DNA from: an uncultured Collinsella sp.
Lineage (GTDB): Bacteria; Actinomycetota; Coriobacteriia; Coriobacteriales; Coriobacteriaceae
DNA length: 64,000 nucleotides
Reading direction: 5' to 3'
Assembly: GCA_902493535.1 (NCBI GenBank)
Contig: CABUQG010000003.1
Span: forward strand, 25,172-89,171
Each line of letters starts with the position of its first letter. The first letter of the stretch is position 1. A model generated the notes under the pieces. The model saw only the letters and a program-made list of their open reading frames with translations, was not told the origin of the DNA and made no database searches. Position numbers and translations under genes: made by a program. Shown one piece after another: positions 9,066 to 19,303 of the stretch.

Positions 9066-10799
9066 CTACGAGTGGACAACCACGCACAGGCCGACTTTGA
9101 TGCAGTCGTGAAGTGCCTTGGCGTCTGCCAGGCGCAGGTTGATGCAACCGTGGCTGCCGCACCACTTGTACGACTCGGCATTATCGAAGCTCTTGTCGTT
9201 TTGCCATGTAGCGTCGTGGAAGCCGATCATATTGCCCTCGAACGGCATCCAGTAGCTCACCGGGCTCTCGTATTTGGGCTTACCGGTCTCGGGCTCCTTG
9301 GCTCCGATCAGGGTGCTGCCACCGTCGTTGCTGTTGATCTGCCACACGCCCTCGGGGGTGGCGTCTTCGCCCGGTTTGCCGGAAATAAAGTTGGCCTCCC
9401 ACACGATATTGCCGCTCTCGTCGTAGTAGCGCGCGTGCTGCTCGGACAGGTCGACGTCGATATACGCCTTCCAGTCGGGCTCTCCCTTTGCGGTAAAGGT
9501 GTCGGCCTTCTGGGAGTACTTGATCTCGATATCGCCGGTCTGCTTGTTGTTAATGGCGTCCTCGACCTGCTTGGCGAGCGAGCTGCTGTCGATGGACCAA
9601 CCAAAGTCGCCGCCTTCGACGGCGCACTGCTTGCCATCGGCGCGCGTCCACCAGCGAGTGGAGCCCACGGTATTAAAGCCGTTGGCGAGCTCGGCTGCCC
9701 AGCTACTGATCTGCGAAGTATCGAGCGTGGGGTTGGTGGGATCGGCAAAGCTGATCCACTGCAACACGGAGCTGCCATCAACCTTGCCGGCATCCTCGCC
9801 GTTGAGCTTGAGGGTCACGTTGACGCCCAGGAAGTTGTTGGCGGCATCGCATGCGGCCTGAATCTGATCATCGGTCAGCGTTCCATTGAGCGGCTCATAG
9901 GCATCGTTGCCGAGCTTGGAAAGATCTACGGTCTCGGCCAGCGAGGCAAGCTCGAGCTTGGCATACTTAATGACATGCTCGCGGTTGAGTTTTTCGTTGG
10001 AGCGCGCCTTCTCGACGGTAAACTTGCCCGCTTGCTCGTCATAGGAGCTATTGGCCTCGAACGTGCCCGAACGTCCCTCGTTAAACTCGTCGATGGCGGC
10101 GCCCAGATCCTTCTCAAACTTCTTTTGGTCAAAGGTGTCGGAAAGCATGGACAGGTCGACGTCTTGATCAAGATCGACTTCGTTGGAGGTAGCGGTTGTT
10201 TTGGTCTTGCCGCTTAAGGATTCCACAAGGCGGACTGGCCATACAAAGGCCTCGTTGTGGCTGATGATCTCTTTTGCAGCAGCTTCACCGTCGACGATGG
10301 GTTCATCGGACTCGGGCTGATAGGTCCAGCTAAAGTCATCTCCTGTTACGGCGAGCTTATAGTGTTTCCATGCCGAATTGACCTTGGTGGCGGCAGACAA
10401 AGCGTTGGAGAACGAGACATCGACGCCGGCGATGGTGGTGTTGGGGTAGGCTACCTGCGAAAATGCTACGACGCCTACGATAAAGACAATGACGATTAGA
10501 CTCAGGACGACAAAGAGCGTCGTCTTTTTGCCCGACTTATTGTTGCCGGCGGGTTTGCGCGCAGGGCCACGATCGCCTCGAGCGTGCGTGGGGGGCTGCT
10601 TGGGCGCATTGCCGTTTGCCTGGTGCTGCTGTCGTTGTTGACGCTGCTGTCGCTGTTGGTTCGGGCGTTGGGAAGCGTTTGCTGCACTACGCTGCTGACC
10701 GTGGCTCGGCGCGATAGGACGCGGCGACTGAACGCCGCCGGTGTGCCTGCTCGGCTGCTGCGGATCGGGAATCAGTTGAGTTCGATCGTTTTGCGACAT
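9066..10799 (-). CDS. L,D-transpeptidase (YkuD) with N-terminal membrane anchor and peptidoglycan-binding region
   Basis: This enzyme forms or remodels 3-3 peptidoglycan cross-links. The 577-residue protein has a long Gln/Arg/Pro-rich cytoplasmic head (about residues 15-85), one membrane helix (TLFVVLSLIVIVFIVGVVAF), a middle region like PG_binding_4 (about 125-440), and a C-terminal YkuD domain. The catalytic motif is visible as IGFHDATW, then GSHGCINLRLADA with the nucleophile Cys. I set the start at 10799 because GAAGGA lies about 10 nt upstream. An ATG at 10808 would be too close to that site. Confidence 0.9.
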   Translation of the reverse strand: MSQNDRTQLIPDPQQPSRHTGGVQSPRPIAPSHGQQRSAANASQRPNQQRQQRQQRQQHQANGNAPKQPPTHARGDRGPARKPAGNNKSGKKTTLFVVLSLIVIVFIVGVVAFSQVAYPNTTIAGVDVSFSNALSAATKVNSAWKHYKLAVTGDDFSWTYQPESDEPIVDGEAAAKEIISHNEAFVWPVRLVESLSGKTKTTATSNEVDLDQDVDLSMLSDTFDQKKFEKDLGAAIDEFNEGRSGTFEANSSYDEQAGKFTVEKARSNEKLNREHVIKYAKLELASLAETVDLSKLGNDAYEPLNGTLTDDQIQAACDAANNFLGVNVTLKLNGEDAGKVDGSSVLQWISFADPTNPTLDTSQISSWAAELANGFNTVGSTRWWTRADGKQCAVEGGDFGWSIDSSSLAKQVEDAINNKQTGDIEIKYSQKADTFTAKGEPDWKAYIDVDLSEQHARYYDESGNIVWEANFISGKPGEDATPEGVWQINSNDGGSTLIGAKEPETGKPKYESPVSYWMPFEGNMIGFHDATWQNDKSFDNAESYKWCGSHGCINLRLADAKALHDCIKVGLCVVVHS

Positions 10800-10902
10800 C
10801 GTATGCATATCCTTCGATTTTCGCCTTGCGGTTCATCGTGTTTTTACTGGGCTTGCATTATAGCGATTGCCCTGCTGTTTGTGGTACGGAAACGGTGGCA
10901 TT

Positions 10903-10933
10903 CAAAAGAGGTGGGACATTTGTCCCACCTTTG
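10903..10933 (-). terminator. Intrinsic terminator downstream of serine dehydratase
   Basis: AGGTGGGACA and TGTCCCACCT form a perfect 10-bp stem with a 2-nt centre at 10909-10930. On the - strand a CTTTTG tail follows. It lies 19 nt past the end of the serine dehydratase gene. Confidence 0.75.
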
Positions 10934-10948
10934 AGTCGTTCTTTGCCG

Positions 10949-12556
10949 CTATCCGCACACACCGCATTTTGCACAGGCCGAAAGTGCGGCCGGAGCCTGC
11001 GCGATGCCACCCTTTGCCGTCTCGCGCAGCGTGGCCGGTAAAGCGTGGCCCACCGAGAGCATGACGTGTGCCATCTGGTCAAACGGTACCAGGCTCTTAA
11101 TGCCGGCGAGGGCGAGTTGTGCCGAGCTAAAGGCCGCAGCCACGCCGATGGCGTTACGGTTTTGGCAGGGCACCTCCACGAGGCCGCCTACAGGATCGCA
11201 GACCAGGCCCAGCAGGTTGCTCAGCGCGATGGAACTGGCGTCGAGCGCCTGCTCGGGCGTGCCGCCGAGCATCTGCACCAGTGCGGCGGCTGCCATGGCG
11301 GCGGCGCTTCCCACCTCGGCTTGGCAGCCGCCCTCGGCGCCGGCAACGCAGGCGCTTGTGGTGAGGTTGAGGCCGATGGCGGCTGCGCAGTAGAGCGCGT
11401 CCATGACTTGCTCGTCGTCGAGCTGCAGGCGATCGGCAAGCGCCAGCACGCAGCCGGGCACAACACCCGCGGACCCTGCCGTGGGGGCGGCGACAATCAC
11501 GCCCATGGTAGCGGAGCGCTCGAGCACGGCCATGGCGCGGGCAACGGCGTCGGTCTGGACGGCGCCCATCAGGTTTGCACTCAAATCGTTGCAGCGGGTT
11601 GCTTCGACGAGCTTGGCCTCGCCGCCGATAAGCCCGCCGAGCGAGCGTTGCGGATTGGCGATGGGGGCCGTGGTCTCCTCGCGCATGACGTCGAGCACGC
11701 GGCGCATGGCGGCGACGGCGTGGGCCTCGCCGGTCAGACGCGCCTCGCGAACGGCCATGACGGCGCCGATACTGAGCCCCAGTTCCTCGCACGCATCGAG
11801 CAGCTGCTCGCCGTCGTCGAAGATCTCCATGGCCGAGACGCCGGGGGAGAGCGACGAGGCCGAGCCTGGGAGCTCGATAAACGTTGCGTAATCGACATTG
11901 TCGAGCTTGCGCAGCATGGGGACGACGGTGTCGTCGGGCGCGCCGTCGGTCTCAAAGACGGAGTAGGCCTGGCCGCCTACTTCGGTGCGGTAGGTGCGGC
12001 AGAAGGCGATGTTCACGTGTGCGTAGGCGAGCAGATTGGTGAGCGCGGCGAGTACACCGGGGACGTCCTTGTGCGCCACGAAGAGCGTGGAGTACATGCC
12101 CGAGATGTCGACGCCGACGCCGTTAATGCGGCTGATGCGCATCTTGCCGCCGCCCAGGCTCTCGCCGCGAACCTGTGCCGTGGCGCCCGTGTCGTCGACC
12201 ATGTCGATGTCGACGGTGTTGGGGTGGATGGAGGCGTCGTCGCCCTTGATGTCAAAGTGATATTCGAGGCCCTGCTCGCGCGCGAGGTCGAAGGCCCGCT
12301 TGATGTTCTCGTCATCGGTGTCGAGGCCCAGGATGCCCGCGACGAGCGCACGGTCGGTGCCGTGGCCGCGGTAGGTGTGGGCGAAGGAGTTCCACAGCCC
12401 AAAGGTGACTTTGGTGATGCGGCCTTCCAGCAGGCTGGCGGCAACTTGGGCGCACCGCAGGGCGCCGGCGGTGTGCGATGAACTGGGGCCGACCATGACG
12501 GGGCCCAAGATCTCGAATGCCGAGGTCGTAGCTAGTGTTTGCGGCTTGCCTGCCAT
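10949..12556 (-). CDS. sdaA: L-serine ammonia-lyase, iron-sulfur dependent, fused beta and alpha subunits
   Basis: This enzyme deaminates L-serine to pyruvate and ammonia using a 4Fe-4S cluster. The 535-residue chain starts with the beta part (FEILGPVMVGPSSSHTAGALRCAQ), continues through an ACT-like segment (about 160-240), and ends with the alpha part. Alpha-part motifs include VIVAAPTAGSAGVVPG, TTSACVAGAEGGCQAEVG and CDPVGGLVEVPC, which carry the cluster-binding cysteines. An extra CAKCGVCG ends the protein; its role is unknown to me. Domain fusion in one chain is common in Gram-positive bacteria. Confidence 0.95.
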   Translation of the reverse strand: MAGKPQTLATTSAFEILGPVMVGPSSSHTAGALRCAQVAASLLEGRITKVTFGLWNSFAHTYRGHGTDRALVAGILGLDTDDENIKRAFDLAREQGLEYHFDIKGDDASIHPNTVDIDMVDDTGATAQVRGESLGGGKMRISRINGVGVDISGMYSTLFVAHKDVPGVLAALTNLLAYAHVNIAFCRTYRTEVGGQAYSVFETDGAPDDTVVPMLRKLDNVDYATFIELPGSASSLSPGVSAMEIFDDGEQLLDACEELGLSIGAVMAVREARLTGEAHAVAAMRRVLDVMREETTAPIANPQRSLGGLIGGEAKLVEATRCNDLSANLMGAVQTDAVARAMAVLERSATMGVIVAAPTAGSAGVVPGCVLALADRLQLDDEQVMDALYCAAAIGLNLTTSACVAGAEGGCQAEVGSAAAMAAAALVQMLGGTPEQALDASSIALSNLLGLVCDPVGGLVEVPCQNRNAIGVAAAFSSAQLALAGIKSLVPFDQMAHVMLSVGHALPATLRETAKGGIAQAPAALSACAKCGVCG

Positions 12557-12579
12557 GGGTGCTCCTGTTCTATCCCGTC

Positions 12580-12700
12580 GTTCCGAGGACTTTGGTATTT
12601 GGTCGCCTGCTCTACAGTCCTGGCTCGCACGGAGGCCACATTAAGTGGCCTCCGGCTCGTGCGGAACTCGCGACCGACCAAATACCAAAGCCCTCGGAAC
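12580..12700. repeat. Nested intergenic inverted repeat (MITE-like), family C
   Basis: The outer arms GTTCCGAGG...TTTGGTATTTGGTCG and CGACC AAATACCAAAG...CTCGGAAC pair with small mismatches over about 26 bp. Inside lies a second perfect palindromic pair, GGAGGCCAC / GTGGCCTCC, centred near 12642. It lies just upstream of the serine dehydratase gene, so it would affect that gene's promoter region. There is no coding capacity. Confidence 0.75.
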
Positions 12701-12794
12701 TAAGGATACATGGTAGAGGCGCGTGTGCTGCAAAATTCATTAGCTGGTGACGCAGCGTAGGCTCATATCGAAGCATCTTCACCACCGGATTAAT

Positions 12795-12832
12795 AAAAAA
12801 GAAGCACCGCTTGGGGGCGGTGCTTCTTTTGA
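12795..12832 (-). terminator. Intrinsic terminator of metK
   Basis: GAAGCACCGC and GCGGTGCTTC form a 10-bp stem around TTGGGG. On the - strand it is followed by a run of six T. It lies 36 nt past the metK stop. On the + strand a TTTT also follows. Confidence 0.88.
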
Positions 12833-12867
12833 AAGCGCATGCGTGTTGTGACCTTAGCGGCTCTTAA

Positions 12868-14148
<1,281 letters not shown>

Positions 14149-14257
14149 GATTGTCCTTTCAAAAACGTGTCCCGGCGACCGTTACCATTCCGCCGGGCTC
14201 TCTATGCAAGGGCTCATCATAGCGCGTAAATCAAACATTCACACCCTTTCCGCACCT

Positions 14258-14346
14258 ACTCATTGGGGACAGACTTAAATGACCAGCCTTACCTAAATGC
14301 CAACAGGTTGCCAAAGACTGGTCATTTAAGTCTGTCCCCAATGAGT
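14258..14346. repeat. Perfect 29-bp inverted repeat around a 31-nt loop (REPIN/MITE-like), family B
   Basis: The arms at 14258-14286 and 14318-14346 are perfect reverse complements, starting ACTCATTGGGGACAGACT. The word GGGGACAGACTTAAATGACC resembles REP-type sequences that in other bacteria are associated with Y1 (RAYT) transposases. That link comes from memory. No transposase is present in this window. It lies between the divergent metK and gltX genes. Confidence 0.85.
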
Positions 14347-14384
14347 GAGTCGGTGCCCTTTGTGCGGAGGTTGCTTTGATGCTT

Positions 14385-14390
14385 TATACT
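14385..14390 (+). promoter_or_regulatory. Probable -10 box of gltX
   Basis: TATACT preceded by TG four bases upstream (extended -10-like context) lies about 40 nt before the gltX start. No clear -35 is present at 17 nt; TTGTGC sits at 19 nt. Confidence 0.4.
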
Positions 14391-14430
14391 GGTGCGGTTA
14401 GACATCCATCCTGCAATCGAGGAGATATCC

Positions 14431-15906
14431 ATGGCATCAGACGTTCGCGTCCGCTTTGCACCCTCACCGACGGGCAAGCTGCACATCGGCGGCGCTCGCA
14501 CCGCTATCTATAACTGGGCTTTCGCCCGCGCAAACGGCGGCACGTTCATCCTGCGCATCGACGACACCGACCCCACCCGCTCCACCGATGAGAACACGCA
14601 GATCATCCTGCGCGCCATGCGTTGGCTTGGCCTGGACTGGGATGAGGGCCCCGAGGTAGGCGGCGACTTTGGCCCCTACGCCCAGACTGAGCGCTTGGAC
14701 CTGTACAAGCAGGCCGCCCAGAAGCTTTGGGACGAGGGCAAGGCCTATCCCTGCTTCTGCACCAAGGAGCAGCTCGACGCCGACCGCAAGGCCGCGCAGG
14801 AGCGCAAGGACCCCTTCCAGGGCTATCAGCGCCGTTGCCGCGATCTTGATCCCGAGGAGGCCCGCCGTCGCATCGAGGCCGGCGAGTCCTACGTCCTGCG
14901 TATTAAGGTGCCCGAGGACCGCGGCGACGTCGTCATCCACGACGCCGTCCACGGCGAGGTGACCTTCGACGCCAAGGAGCTCGACGACTTTGTCATCTTC
15001 CGCTCCGATGGCACGCCCACGTATAACTTCGCGACCGTCGTCGACGACGCCATGATGAAGATCACCCATGTCATCCGCGGCGACGACCACCTGTCCAACA
15101 CCCCGCGTCAGGTCATGGTCTACGAGGCCCTCGGCGCTCCCGTGCCCACGTTCGCTCACATCTCCATGATCCTGGGCGCCGACGGCAAGAAGCTCTCCAA
15201 GCGCCACGGCGCCACCTCGGTGGAGGAGTACCGCGACGCCGGTTACCTGTCCGACGCCTTCGTCAACTACCTGGCGCTGCTCGGCTGGTCGCTCGACGGC
15301 GAGACCACGATCATCCCGCGCGATGTCCTGGCCAACAAGTTCTCACTCGACCGCATCTCCAAGAACCCGGCGACCTTCGATCCCAAGAAGCTCGATTGGG
15401 TCAATGCCGAGTACATCAACGGCATGTCCGATGCTCAGTTTGCCGACGAGATCATGGTCCCCGAGCTGCACGAGGCGGGTCTCATCGAGGGCAATGTCGA
15501 GTACGGCGAGGATTGGATCGACGCGCTTGCCGCCATCGTCAAGCCGCGCACCAAGATGCCGGCCGACGCCGTGACCGTCGCCGCTCCCATCTTCGCTACG
15601 GCCGAGACGCTCGAGTATGACGAGAAGTCCGTCAACAAGGGCCTGGCCAAGGAGGGCATGGGTGCCATTCTGGATGCCGCCAAGGCCGCTCTCGAGGGCG
15701 TGAACGAGTGGACGGCTGCCAACATCGACGCCGCGCTTGAGCCGCTGCCCGAGCAGATGGACCTTAAGAAGCGCGTGGTGTTCCAGGCCGTGCGCGTCGC
15801 CGTCTGCGGCAACATGGTGAGCCCCCCGCTGGGCGAGACCATGGCGCTCGTCGGCCGCGACGACTGCCTGGCGCGTATCGACCGCGCCCGCACGATGGCG
15901 CTGTAG
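14431..15906 (+). CDS. gltX: Glutamyl-tRNA synthetase
   Basis: This is a class I aminoacyl-tRNA synthetase that charges tRNA-Glu. The 491-residue protein shows the HIGH-type motif APSPTGKLHIGGARTA, the KMSKS-type DGKKLSKRHGA, and the HVIRGDDHLSNTPRQ block. The C-terminal anticodon-binding region is present. The start at 14431 is supported by GAGGAG 6 nt upstream; an in-frame codon at 14392 lacks such a site. A terminator follows. Whether the enzyme is discriminating cannot be decided here. Confidence 0.96.
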   Translation: MASDVRVRFAPSPTGKLHIGGARTAIYNWAFARANGGTFILRIDDTDPTRSTDENTQIILRAMRWLGLDWDEGPEVGGDFGPYAQTERLDLYKQAAQKLWDEGKAYPCFCTKEQLDADRKAAQERKDPFQGYQRRCRDLDPEEARRRIEAGESYVLRIKVPEDRGDVVIHDAVHGEVTFDAKELDDFVIFRSDGTPTYNFATVVDDAMMKITHVIRGDDHLSNTPRQVMVYEALGAPVPTFAHISMILGADGKKLSKRHGATSVEEYRDAGYLSDAFVNYLALLGWSLDGETTIIPRDVLANKFSLDRISKNPATFDPKKLDWVNAEYINGMSDAQFADEIMVPELHEAGLIEGNVEYGEDWIDALAAIVKPRTKMPADAVTVAAPIFATAETLEYDEKSVNKGLAKEGMGAILDAAKAALEGVNEWTAANIDAALEPLPEQMDLKKRVVFQAVRVAVCGNMVSPPLGETMALVGRDDCLARIDRARTMAL

Positions 15907-15929
15907 CAGCCGCGTAAACGCATGTATCC

Positions 15930-15962
15930 GAGCCCCGTTCACCCGAGCGGGGCTCTTGTTTC
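15930..15962 (+). terminator. Intrinsic terminator of gltX
   Basis: GAGCCCCG and CGGGGCTC form the stem around TTCACCCGAG, followed by TTGTTT. It lies 23 nt past the gltX stop. Confidence 0.85.
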
Positions 15963-15994
15963 TGAAGACGCATGGGATGGGAGGTATAGGGGCC

Positions 15995-18421
15995 ATGACC
16001 GAGCAACTGTCGCTGTTTGGTTCGCCGGAACCGGAGGAGACTCCGGCCAAGCCTGAGTTCGCGCCTGAACCCGTCGCCGCCTATGCGAGCGTAGTCCTCG
16101 ACATTCCCACCCGTGCGCTGTCCGAGCCGTTTGCTTATGGCATTCCCCGGTCCCTTGCCAACGAGGCGCAAATCGGATCCACGGTCCTGGTCCACTTTGG
16201 TAACCGTGCCGCCGCGGGCTATATCGTCGACATTGCGCCTGAGCTGGGTGACCTGCAAGGCATCAACGCCCTCGACCCAGCCCGCATTAAAGCCATCGAG
16301 GCTATCCTCAGCAAACCGCTCTTTACCGCCGAGGCTGCCCGTATCGCACGCTGGATGAGCCGCGAGTACGTCGCAACGCTTTCCGAGTGCCTGCGTTTGT
16401 TCTTGCCCCCGGGTGGAAGCCCGCGCGTGGTCAAAGGTGACGACGGCGTGTGGGCCGTTGAGCGCCCCGCCGTCAAACCCATCCAAAACCGCTGGGTCAT
16501 GCTCACGCCCGAGGGCTTCGACTATACGCCGCCCAAGACCGCGGTCCGCCAGCGTCAGCTCATCGAGGCGCTCCAGTGCGGCCCGGTCACGACGCGCGAC
16601 CTCAACCTTCTCTATAACAGCATGTCGGCGACCATCAAGGCGCTCGAAAAACGCGGCGTCGTCGTGGTGGAGGAGCGTCGTGCGTGGCGTGGCTGCAGCG
16701 AGCAGACCACGCTGTCCTCGGCAAGCGGCAAGGCGCCGGTCTCCCTTACCAACGGCCAGAAGCAGGCACTCGCGCAGATTGAGCGCGCCCGTCTGGACGC
16801 TCATGGCGACGTGGTGCTGGTCGACGGCGTCACCGGCTCCGGCAAAACCGAGGTGTACCTCTCCGCCATCGAGCGCGTGCTGGCGGCCGGCCGTTCGGCT
16901 TGCGTGCTGGTGCCCGAGATCTCGCTGACGGCCCAGACCGTCGGCCGCTTCCGTTCGCGCTTTGGCGAGACGGTCGCCGTGTTCCATTCGCGCCTTTCGG
17001 CCGGCGAGCGCCTGGACCAGTGGGATATGGTCGCCAGCGGTGCGGCCCGCGTGGTCGTCGGCGCCCGCTCGGCGCTCTTTTGCCCGCTCAGCGACCTTGG
17101 TCTCATCATCATCGACGAGGAGCACGAGACTAGCTATAAGCAGGGCTCCAGTCCGCGCTACCACGTGCGCGAGGTGGCAGCCGAGATGGCGCGGCGCTAC
17201 CGCTGCCCGCTCGTGTTGGGCTCCGCCACGCCATCTGCCGAGTCCCTCGACCGCTGCCGCCGTGGCACGTATAACGGTGCCACCTGGACGCGCGTCGAGA
17301 TGCCCGAGCGCCCGGGACACGCCGTGTTGCCCACGGTTCGCATTGCCGATCTGCGTCGCGAGTTCTCGCACGGTAGCCGCTCCATGTTCTCAAAACCGCT
17401 TATAGAAGGCCTTGAGCGTGTGGTCGAGCGCCGCGAGAAGGCCGTGCTGCTGCATAACCGCCGTGGCTTTGCGCCGTTCCTGATGTGCCGCGAGTGCGGC
17501 TGCGTCCCCACCTGCAACCACTGCTCCACCGCGCTTACGTATCACGAGCGCACACACACGCTGCAGTGTCACACATGCGGTTCGTCTTGGCGCGTGCAGC
17601 CCTATCCGGCGGCCACGAGCCGTTGCCCCAAATGTGGCAGTCGCTACCTGGCAAAAATGGGCCTGGGCACTCAGCAGATCGAGGACGCACTGCACCAGAT
17701 GCTGCCCGACGACGTCGCCATCATTCGCATGGATGCCGATTCCACGCGCGGCAAGGACGCGCACAAAAAGCTGCTCGAGCAGTTCGATGCCGCCGATTGC
17801 GCGGTGCTGCTGGGCACCCAGATGATTGCAAAGGGCCTTGACTTTCCCGAGGTCACGCTGGTGGGCGTGGTCAATGCCGACTTTGCGCTAAAGCTGCCCG
17901 ATTTTAGAGCGGGGGAGCGCGCCTACGATCTGCTGGAGCAGGTTGCAGGCCGTGCCGGCCGCGGCGATCGCCCCGGCGAGGTTATCATCCAGACCTACCT
18001 GCCCGAGGATCCGGTCATTCGCGCCGTCGCTGAGCACGATCGTTCGATCTTTACCGACTACGACCTGGATCAGCGCCGCGACGCGCTGTACCCGCCGTTT
18101 GTTCGCCTGGTCAACATCTTGGTGTGGTCGGCGAACCGAGACGACGCGCAGAACTACATCGGACGTATCGCAAAGCTTCTTAAGCGCCGCTGGCATGCCG
18201 CCGCGCCCGACTTTTTGCGGGCGGGGAGTGCCGTGCCGCAGGTGCTGGGCCCGGCTTCGTGTGTAATCGAGAGAGCCAAGGACCGTTACCGCTTCCATCT
18301 GCTTGTGAAGTCGCCCGTGGGGTACCATGTCTCTGATGATATCGACGCCTGCCTCAAAGAGGTGGGCTCCGTGCGCGGCGTGAGCGTGAGCGTTGACGTC
18401 GACGCCTATGATTTGATGTAA
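15995..18421 (+). CDS. priA: Primosomal replication restart helicase PriA
   Basis: PriA recognises stalled forks and reloads the replicative helicase. The 808-residue protein has an N-terminal DNA-binding domain (FAYGIPRSLANEAQIGSTVLVHFG), Walker A VDGVTGSGKTEVYL, the DEEH box IIDEEHETSYKQG, and the cysteine-rich zinc module CRECGCVPTCNHCSTAL ... CHTCG ... CPKCGS. The C-terminal helicase lobe holds GTQMIAKGLDFP and QVAGRAGRGDRPG. The start at 15995 (MTEQLSLF) is preceded by GGGAGG. def follows closely, so the two are likely one transcript. Confidence 0.95.
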   Translation: MTEQLSLFGSPEPEETPAKPEFAPEPVAAYASVVLDIPTRALSEPFAYGIPRSLANEAQIGSTVLVHFGNRAAAGYIVDIAPELGDLQGINALDPARIKAIEAILSKPLFTAEAARIARWMSREYVATLSECLRLFLPPGGSPRVVKGDDGVWAVERPAVKPIQNRWVMLTPEGFDYTPPKTAVRQRQLIEALQCGPVTTRDLNLLYNSMSATIKALEKRGVVVVEERRAWRGCSEQTTLSSASGKAPVSLTNGQKQALAQIERARLDAHGDVVLVDGVTGSGKTEVYLSAIERVLAAGRSACVLVPEISLTAQTVGRFRSRFGETVAVFHSRLSAGERLDQWDMVASGAARVVVGARSALFCPLSDLGLIIIDEEHETSYKQGSSPRYHVREVAAEMARRYRCPLVLGSATPSAESLDRCRRGTYNGATWTRVEMPERPGHAVLPTVRIADLRREFSHGSRSMFSKPLIEGLERVVERREKAVLLHNRRGFAPFLMCRECGCVPTCNHCSTALTYHERTHTLQCHTCGSSWRVQPYPAATSRCPKCGSRYLAKMGLGTQQIEDALHQMLPDDVAIIRMDADSTRGKDAHKKLLEQFDAADCAVLLGTQMIAKGLDFPEVTLVGVVNADFALKLPDFRAGERAYDLLEQVAGRAGRGDRPGEVIIQTYLPEDPVIRAVAEHDRSIFTDYDLDQRRDALYPPFVRLVNILVWSANRDDAQNYIGRIAKLLKRRWHAAAPDFLRAGSAVPQVLGPASCVIERAKDRYRFHLLVKSPVGYHVSDDIDACLKEVGSVRGVSVSVDVDAYDLM

Positions 18422-18439
18422 CAACCCGAAAGGATGGCC

Positions 18440-18976
18440 ATGGAAGCCAACGGAATCGTACTGTCGCCTGACCCTCGTCTGCGCCAGGAGTGCGCCGTCA
18501 TCGAGGAGATCACCCCGGCGATCGAGGCACTTGCCGAGAAGATGAAGAAGATGATGTTCGAGAACGGCGGCTGCGGCCTGGCTGCCCCGCAGATCGGCGA
18601 GCTCATTCAGCTCGTCACCATCGACTGCGACTACAGCGACAAGAGCGACTACGATCCGTACGTGCTCATTAATCCCGTGATCGTGGAGCAGAGCGACCAT
18701 CTGGTGCCGTTTAGCGAGGGCTGCCTTTCCATTCCTGGTATTAGCTGCGAGATCGAGCGTCCCGACCATGTCGTCGTCGAGGCGTACGACCTGGATGCCA
18801 ACCTGATTCGCTACGAGGCCACAGGCGACCTGTTCTGCGTGTGCCTGCAGCACGAGATCGATCATCTGCACGGCAATACCATGTTTGAGCGACTCAAGCC
18901 CATGCAGAGGATCAAGGCCGTCAAGGAGTACCAGGACGCCTTGGCCCGCGGCGCTCGACCGGGCGAGACGGAGTAG
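18440..18976 (+). CDS. def: Peptide deformylase
   Basis: This metalloenzyme removes the formyl group from nascent proteins. The three motifs are present: GCGLAAPQIG, EGCLSIPG and the metal-binding QHEIDHLHG. The 178-residue length is normal. GAAAGG lies 6 nt before the ATG at 18440; an ATG at 18434 is too close to that site. It is paired with fmt downstream, its functional partner, but an inverted repeat and a terminator separate them. Confidence 0.95.
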   Translation: MEANGIVLSPDPRLRQECAVIEEITPAIEALAEKMKKMMFENGGCGLAAPQIGELIQLVTIDCDYSDKSDYDPYVLINPVIVEQSDHLVPFSEGCLSIPGISCEIERPDHVVVEAYDLDANLIRYEATGDLFCVCLQHEIDHLHGNTMFERLKPMQRIKAVKEYQDALARGARPGETE

Positions 18977-18986
18977 GTCCCACCGC

Positions 18987-19084
18987 CCCCGGTGCTGAGC
19001 GCCCACATATCATCCCGTGCTCAAACATTCTCGCTTTGCTGCGAAACTGCGCGCGGGACGATATGTGGGCGCTCAGCACCGGGG
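18987..19084. repeat. Large intergenic inverted repeat (25-bp perfect outer arms), family D
   Basis: The outer arms (18987-19011 and 19060-19084) start CCCCGGTGCTGAGCGCCCAC and are perfect reverse complements. Five of six further bases on each side also pair. The loop is about 36 nt. It lies between def and fmt and has no U-tract. The sequence is unrelated to the other repeats in this window. Confidence 0.8.
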
Positions 19085-19160
19085 ACTGCGTTGTTCTGGC
19101 TCGGTTCGCCCGGGTGCCGTTGGGCCAGGGAGGGGCGTCTTCGCTGATAATTGCTTTGCT

Positions 19161-19198
19161 GAAAGAGCTGCTTTTATTGCGGCTCTTTCTTTGGTTTT
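19161..19198 (+). terminator. Intrinsic terminator downstream of def
   Basis: GAAAGAGC and GCTCTTTC form a perfect 8-bp stem, followed by TTTGGTTTT. It lies between the family D repeat and fmt. Confidence 0.7.
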
Positions 19199-19303
19199 GG
19201 GTATATTTGTTCTTGTTGAAATGTTATTGCGGATGGGCTGGTGACTTGGCTTTCCGCTGTTATTTGTAGCCGTCTCGGCTTTGGTTGAGGGGAGACGTTC
19301 TTT

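Noticed and set aside
10584..10934. + strand frame near the N-terminus of the L,D-transpeptidase gene
   Set aside because: It is antisense to the Gln-rich head of the transpeptidase and has no ribosome site.
14149..14257. SAM riboswitch upstream of metK
   Set aside because: I looked for the conserved P1-P4 core of SAM-I and for SAM-II-like pseudoknot sequence and saw none. The space is short before the inverted repeat.
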